A stretch of DNA of 64,000 nucleotides from Oscillospiraceae bacterium. Lineage in GTDB: Bacteria; Bacillota; Clostridia; Oscillospirales; Ruminococcaceae. The notes below the pieces were generated by a model that saw nothing but the letters and a program-made list of their open reading frames with translations, had not been told where the DNA came from and made no database searches. The stretch spans positions 1 to 64,000 of the forward strand of contig JAQXGE010000045.1 of NCBI GenBank assembly GCA_029006135.1. The letters are read 5' to 3'. This document shows, piece by piece, positions 61,595 to 64,000 of this stretch (its first letter is position 1; every line of letters begins with the position of its first letter). Position numbers and translations under genes: made by a program.

Positions 61595-62530
61595 ATGGAA
61601 CAGTTTTCCGTCAGCCTGGAAAAACTGGCGCAGGAGTCTAACCTGACCGTTGCCTATACCCCCAAAGACCTTGATCAAATTCGGGTATTTACTGCGGAAG
61701 TGTATCGCCCGGGCATTATGCTGGCGGGCTATTACCAGTATTTTGACCGTACGCGGATTCAAATCATCGGTCTGACCGAGCTTTCTTACCTCAAGGAACT
61801 GGATCCTGAACTGCGGCGCACACACCTGGAAAAGCTGTTTTCTTTTGTGCCGCCCGCAGTAATTCTTTCCCGTGGCCTCGAACCGCTTCCGGAAATGATG
61901 GAATTTGCAAAAAAATATGAGGTCCCTCTTTTGCTCAGCGATGAAATGACATCGCCGCTGATGAGCACCCTGATTACAACACTGAACACGGAACTTGCAC
62001 CGCGCATCACCCGACACGGCGTTTTGGTAGAAGTGTACGGCGAGGGAATTCTGATTCTGGGTGATTCAGGTGTCGGAAAGAGCGAGACAGCCATTGAGCT
62101 GGTCAAGCGCGGCCACCGCCTGATTGCGGACGATGCTGTGGAACTGCGTAAAGTGTCAAGCCAGAAAATCGTGGGCATGGCACCGGAAAATATACGCCAT
62201 TTCATCGAATTGCGTGGCATCGGCATTATCAATGTGGCGCGGCTGTTTGGTATCGGCGCAGTCAAAAACAGCGTTGAGGTGGAGATGGTCGTTGAGCTCG
62301 AGCCGTGGGATCGGACTAAAAATTATGACCGCACCGGTCTTGAAAGCAATTCTTATGACATTCTTGGTGTCAAAGTCCCCAGCATGCTGATCCCTGTTAT
62401 GCCCGGACGGAACTTGGCCGTTATTCTGGAAACCGCCGCTATCAATAACCGTCAGAAAGAGATGGGATACAATGCTGCCCAGGAACTTCTTGAGCGTTTG
62501 GGGCTGCAAAATGATATCAGCGGTTTTTAA
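61595..62530 (+). CDS. hprK: HPr kinase/phosphorylase
   Basis: Bifunctional enzyme that phosphorylates HPr at Ser46 and removes that phosphate, controlling catabolite repression and PTS activity in Firmicutes; 311 residues. The N-terminal domain (1-130) is followed by the catalytic domain with His141 (RHGVLVEV), Walker A GDSGVGKS (156-163), ADDAVEL and the HprK signature ELRGIGIINVARLFGIGAV (205-223). Length and motifs are standard. The PHP gene begins 33 bases after the stop, suggesting an operon with it and the ROK kinase. Confidence 0.96.
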   Translation: MEQFSVSLEKLAQESNLTVAYTPKDLDQIRVFTAEVYRPGIMLAGYYQYFDRTRIQIIGLTELSYLKELDPELRRTHLEKLFSFVPPAVILSRGLEPLPEMMEFAKKYEVPLLLSDEMTSPLMSTLITTLNTELAPRITRHGVLVEVYGEGILILGDSGVGKSETAIELVKRGHRLIADDAVELRKVSSQKIVGMAPENIRHFIELRGIGIINVARLFGIGAVKNSVEVEMVVELEPWDRTKNYDRTGLESNSYDILGVKVPSMLIPVMPGRNLAVILETAAINNRQKEMGYNAAQELLERLGLQNDISGF

Positions 62531-62563
62531 TTTAATCCTAAAGAAACGGAAGTCGGAACATTC

Positions 62564-63313
62564 ATGCAAATTATTGCGGACCTTCATACTCACACGCTGT
62601 CCTCGACCCATGCGTATCAAACAACCCTGGAAATGGCCGCACAGGCGAAGGATCTTGGCTATGCCGCGCTGGCTCTGACAAATCATGGCCCTGCCATGCC
62701 AGATGCGCCGCATATATGGCACTTTTCTAATCAGGCAGAGCAGGACCGTGCGGTGGATGGCGTTGCCATACTTTTTGGTGCGGAAGCCAATGTGATGGAC
62801 ACATTTGGAACGCTCGATTTTACTCCCGCGCAGCTCGAGGGGATGGATTGGGTTGTAGCATCTATTCACAGCCCATGCATGCCGGGACTGCTCACCGAGA
62901 AAGAAGCAAATCGCCTCTGGCTGTCAGTGGCGGAAAATCCGTATGTTGACTGCATTGGTCACTCGGAACAGCAGAACTACCGCTACGACTATGACTTGGT
63001 CACAAAGGCTTTTGCCCGCAATCACAAAGTTGTAGAACTGAACGGAAATTCTTTTAATGTGCGCAAGGACGGAATTCCCAATATGCGCACACTTTTGGAC
63101 GCCTGTAAAAGAAACGGATGCCACATTGCACTGGATACCGATGCACACAGTGCCCGCCAAATGCGTGTGAATGTGCCGCCGTTGCTTCAAATGCTCGAGG
63201 AAATGGAATTTCCGGAAGAACTTGTTGTCAATGCCACGCGGCAGAATCTTGTCAACGAATTAAAACTGCATAAAAAACGCTGTGCAGAAGAAATAGGAGG
63301 AATCATTTTATGA
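62564..63313 (+). CDS. PHP domain phosphoesterase (YcdX-like)
   Basis: A 249-residue PHP-fold metal-dependent phosphatase. The DLHTHT motif (6-11) supplies the first metal ligands; further His residues occur in TNHGP, ASIHSP, CIGHSE and LDTDAHS, giving the trinuclear metal site of the YcdX type. The physiological substrate is unknown. The start ATG 62564 follows a modest GGAAG site. Its stop overlaps the ROK kinase ATG (ATGA), so the two are coupled. Confidence 0.88.
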   Translation: MQIIADLHTHTLSSTHAYQTTLEMAAQAKDLGYAALALTNHGPAMPDAPHIWHFSNQAEQDRAVDGVAILFGAEANVMDTFGTLDFTPAQLEGMDWVVASIHSPCMPGLLTEKEANRLWLSVAENPYVDCIGHSEQQNYRYDYDLVTKAFARNHKVVELNGNSFNVRKDGIPNMRTLLDACKRNGCHIALDTDAHSARQMRVNVPPLLQMLEEMEFPEELVVNATRQNLVNELKLHKKRCAEEIGGIIL

Positions 63314-64000
63314 GTCAGTATACCATCGGGGTTGATCTTGGAGGAACCACCATGACTGCGGGCTTGGTGGACGAAAATTATCATATCGTGAATAAGGTGA
63401 TGTGGGCAACCCACTTGCCTCGCCCTGCGGCGGATCTTGAAAAAGCGCTGGCTGATTTGTGCCGCACTGTTGCCAAGAATGCGAACATTCCGTTTTCCGA
63501 TGTAAGCTATGTGGGTATTGGTACGCCGGGCAGCGTCAACTTTACGACAGGTTTTGTTGGCTTTAACACCAATTTTGGCTACTATGACTGGAACCTTGGC
63601 CCTGACATGGAAGCACTGCTGGGCTGCAAGGTATATGTGGAGAATGATGCCAATGCCGCTGCATTTGGCGAGTACATCGCCGGCGGCGCCAAAGGCTTCA
63701 CCGATGCAGTTGTCATTACGCTGGGCACCGGGGTTGGCAGCGGCATTGTTCTGGGCGGAAAACTTTTACGCGGATTCAATTTTGCAGCCGGTGAAATCGG
63801 ACATACGGTTATTGTCAAGGATGGACGTCCGTGCAACTGTGGCCGCCGCGGCTGCTGGGAACGCTACGCGTCCTCTCGCGCCCTGTCCGAAGATGCCAGA
63901 GAAGCTGTTCGTCAGCATCCAGAGAGTCTGATGCTCAAACTTGCCAAAGGCGATTTGGATCGCATGAACGCCAAAATTCCATTTGACGCGATGGAAGCCG
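63310..64000 (+). CDS. ROK family sugar kinase (probable glucokinase), 3' end outside window
   Basis: The first 230 codons of a ROK kinase, with ATG 63310 behind AGGAGG (63296-63301). The phosphate-binding DLGGTT (9-14), catalytic Asp113 in ENDANAAAFGE, sugar ligand GEIGH (161-165) and zinc motif CNCGRRGC (C175, C177, C182, with His165) are intact. Firmicutes proteins of this kind are usually glucokinases, fitting the hprK neighbourhood. It lacks an N-terminal helix-turn-helix, so it is not a ROK repressor. The frame is open at the right edge. Confidence 0.9.
   Translation, partial: MSQYTIGVDLGGTTMTAGLVDENYHIVNKVMWATHLPRPAADLEKALADLCRTVAKNANIPFSDVSYVGIGTPGSVNFTTGFVGFNTNFGYYDWNLGPDMEALLGCKVYVENDANAAAFGEYIAGGAKGFTDAVVITLGTGVGSGIVLGGKLLRGFNFAAGEIGHTVIVKDGRPCNCGRRGCWERYASSRALSEDAREAVRQHPESLMLKLAKGDLDRMNAKIPFDAMEA

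Noticed and set aside
1-64000. CRISPR arrays, insertion sequences, toxin-antitoxin pairs or phage defence genes
   Set aside because: No regularly spaced direct repeats, transposase motifs or recognisable defence proteins were seen on either strand.

Overview
The window reads as a chromosomal segment of a low-to-mid GC Gram-positive anaerobe of the Clostridia, most likely the Oscillospiraceae/Ruminococcaceae group (inference). Supporting signs are strong AGGAGG-type ribosome sites, sigma-A-like promoters (TTGNNN, 16-18 bp, TATAAT/TATACT), frequent TTG starts, CCA-encoded tRNAs, and Firmicutes gene orders (miaB-YlbF family-mutS-mutL-miaA; sepF-ylmH-divIVA-ileS-lspA-pseudouridine synthase; hprK next to a ROK kinase). 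TGA is used as a stop. No rRNA gene, phage, insertion sequence or CRISPR array is visible.

Layout. 1-590: tRNA array Gly-Val-Asp-Phe-Gly-Cys closed by a 20-bp hairpin. 714-2576: a membrane-anchored flavoprotein with three covalent-FMN motifs. 2765-4005: tRNA-Tyr, then transaldolase with a long structured leader. 4046-9975: TrkA/TrkH potassium uptake, a polysaccharide deacetylase, a small membrane protein and a GH13 enzyme. 10039-15205: a nucleoside-type ABC transporter (one ATPase, two permeases, no binding protein) followed by pyrimidine-nucleoside phosphorylase, a nucleoside salvage unit. 15228-18596: two small minus-strand genes, a pseudouridine synthase and radC driven by overlapping divergent promoters, and the hibernation factor hpf.

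18671-42873 is a long plus-strand block of housekeeping genes: recQ, uvrB-uvrA, miaB-YlbF-mutS-mutL-miaA (DNA repair and tRNA modification), an HlyD-like adaptor, then sepF-ylmH-divIVA-ileS-lspA-pseudouridine synthase (division and envelope), ending in a HAD protein with an altered nucleophile coupled to a lone PTS EIIA. 42885-45890 holds a TrpXYZ-like ABC importer whose lipoprotein gene is set apart from the permease by an internal terminator. 45996-51383 holds two HAD phosphatases, a surface protein with a degenerate SGNH hydrolase domain, a 49-residue acidic microprotein and an ABC-F ATPase.

51434-61482 is the most accessory-looking part: eight co-directional genes, five of whose junctions overlap and four of those by ATGA, encoding a DUF4422 protein, two GT2 glycosyltransferases, a HAD fusion protein, an SDR sugar-nucleotide enzyme, two RgpF-type rhamnan-synthesis proteins and a membrane acyltransferase. 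It looks like a decorated cell-surface glycan module without visible polymerase or export genes. The window closes with hprK, a PHP phosphoesterase and the first 230 codons of a ROK sugar kinase, which link to carbon catabolite control.
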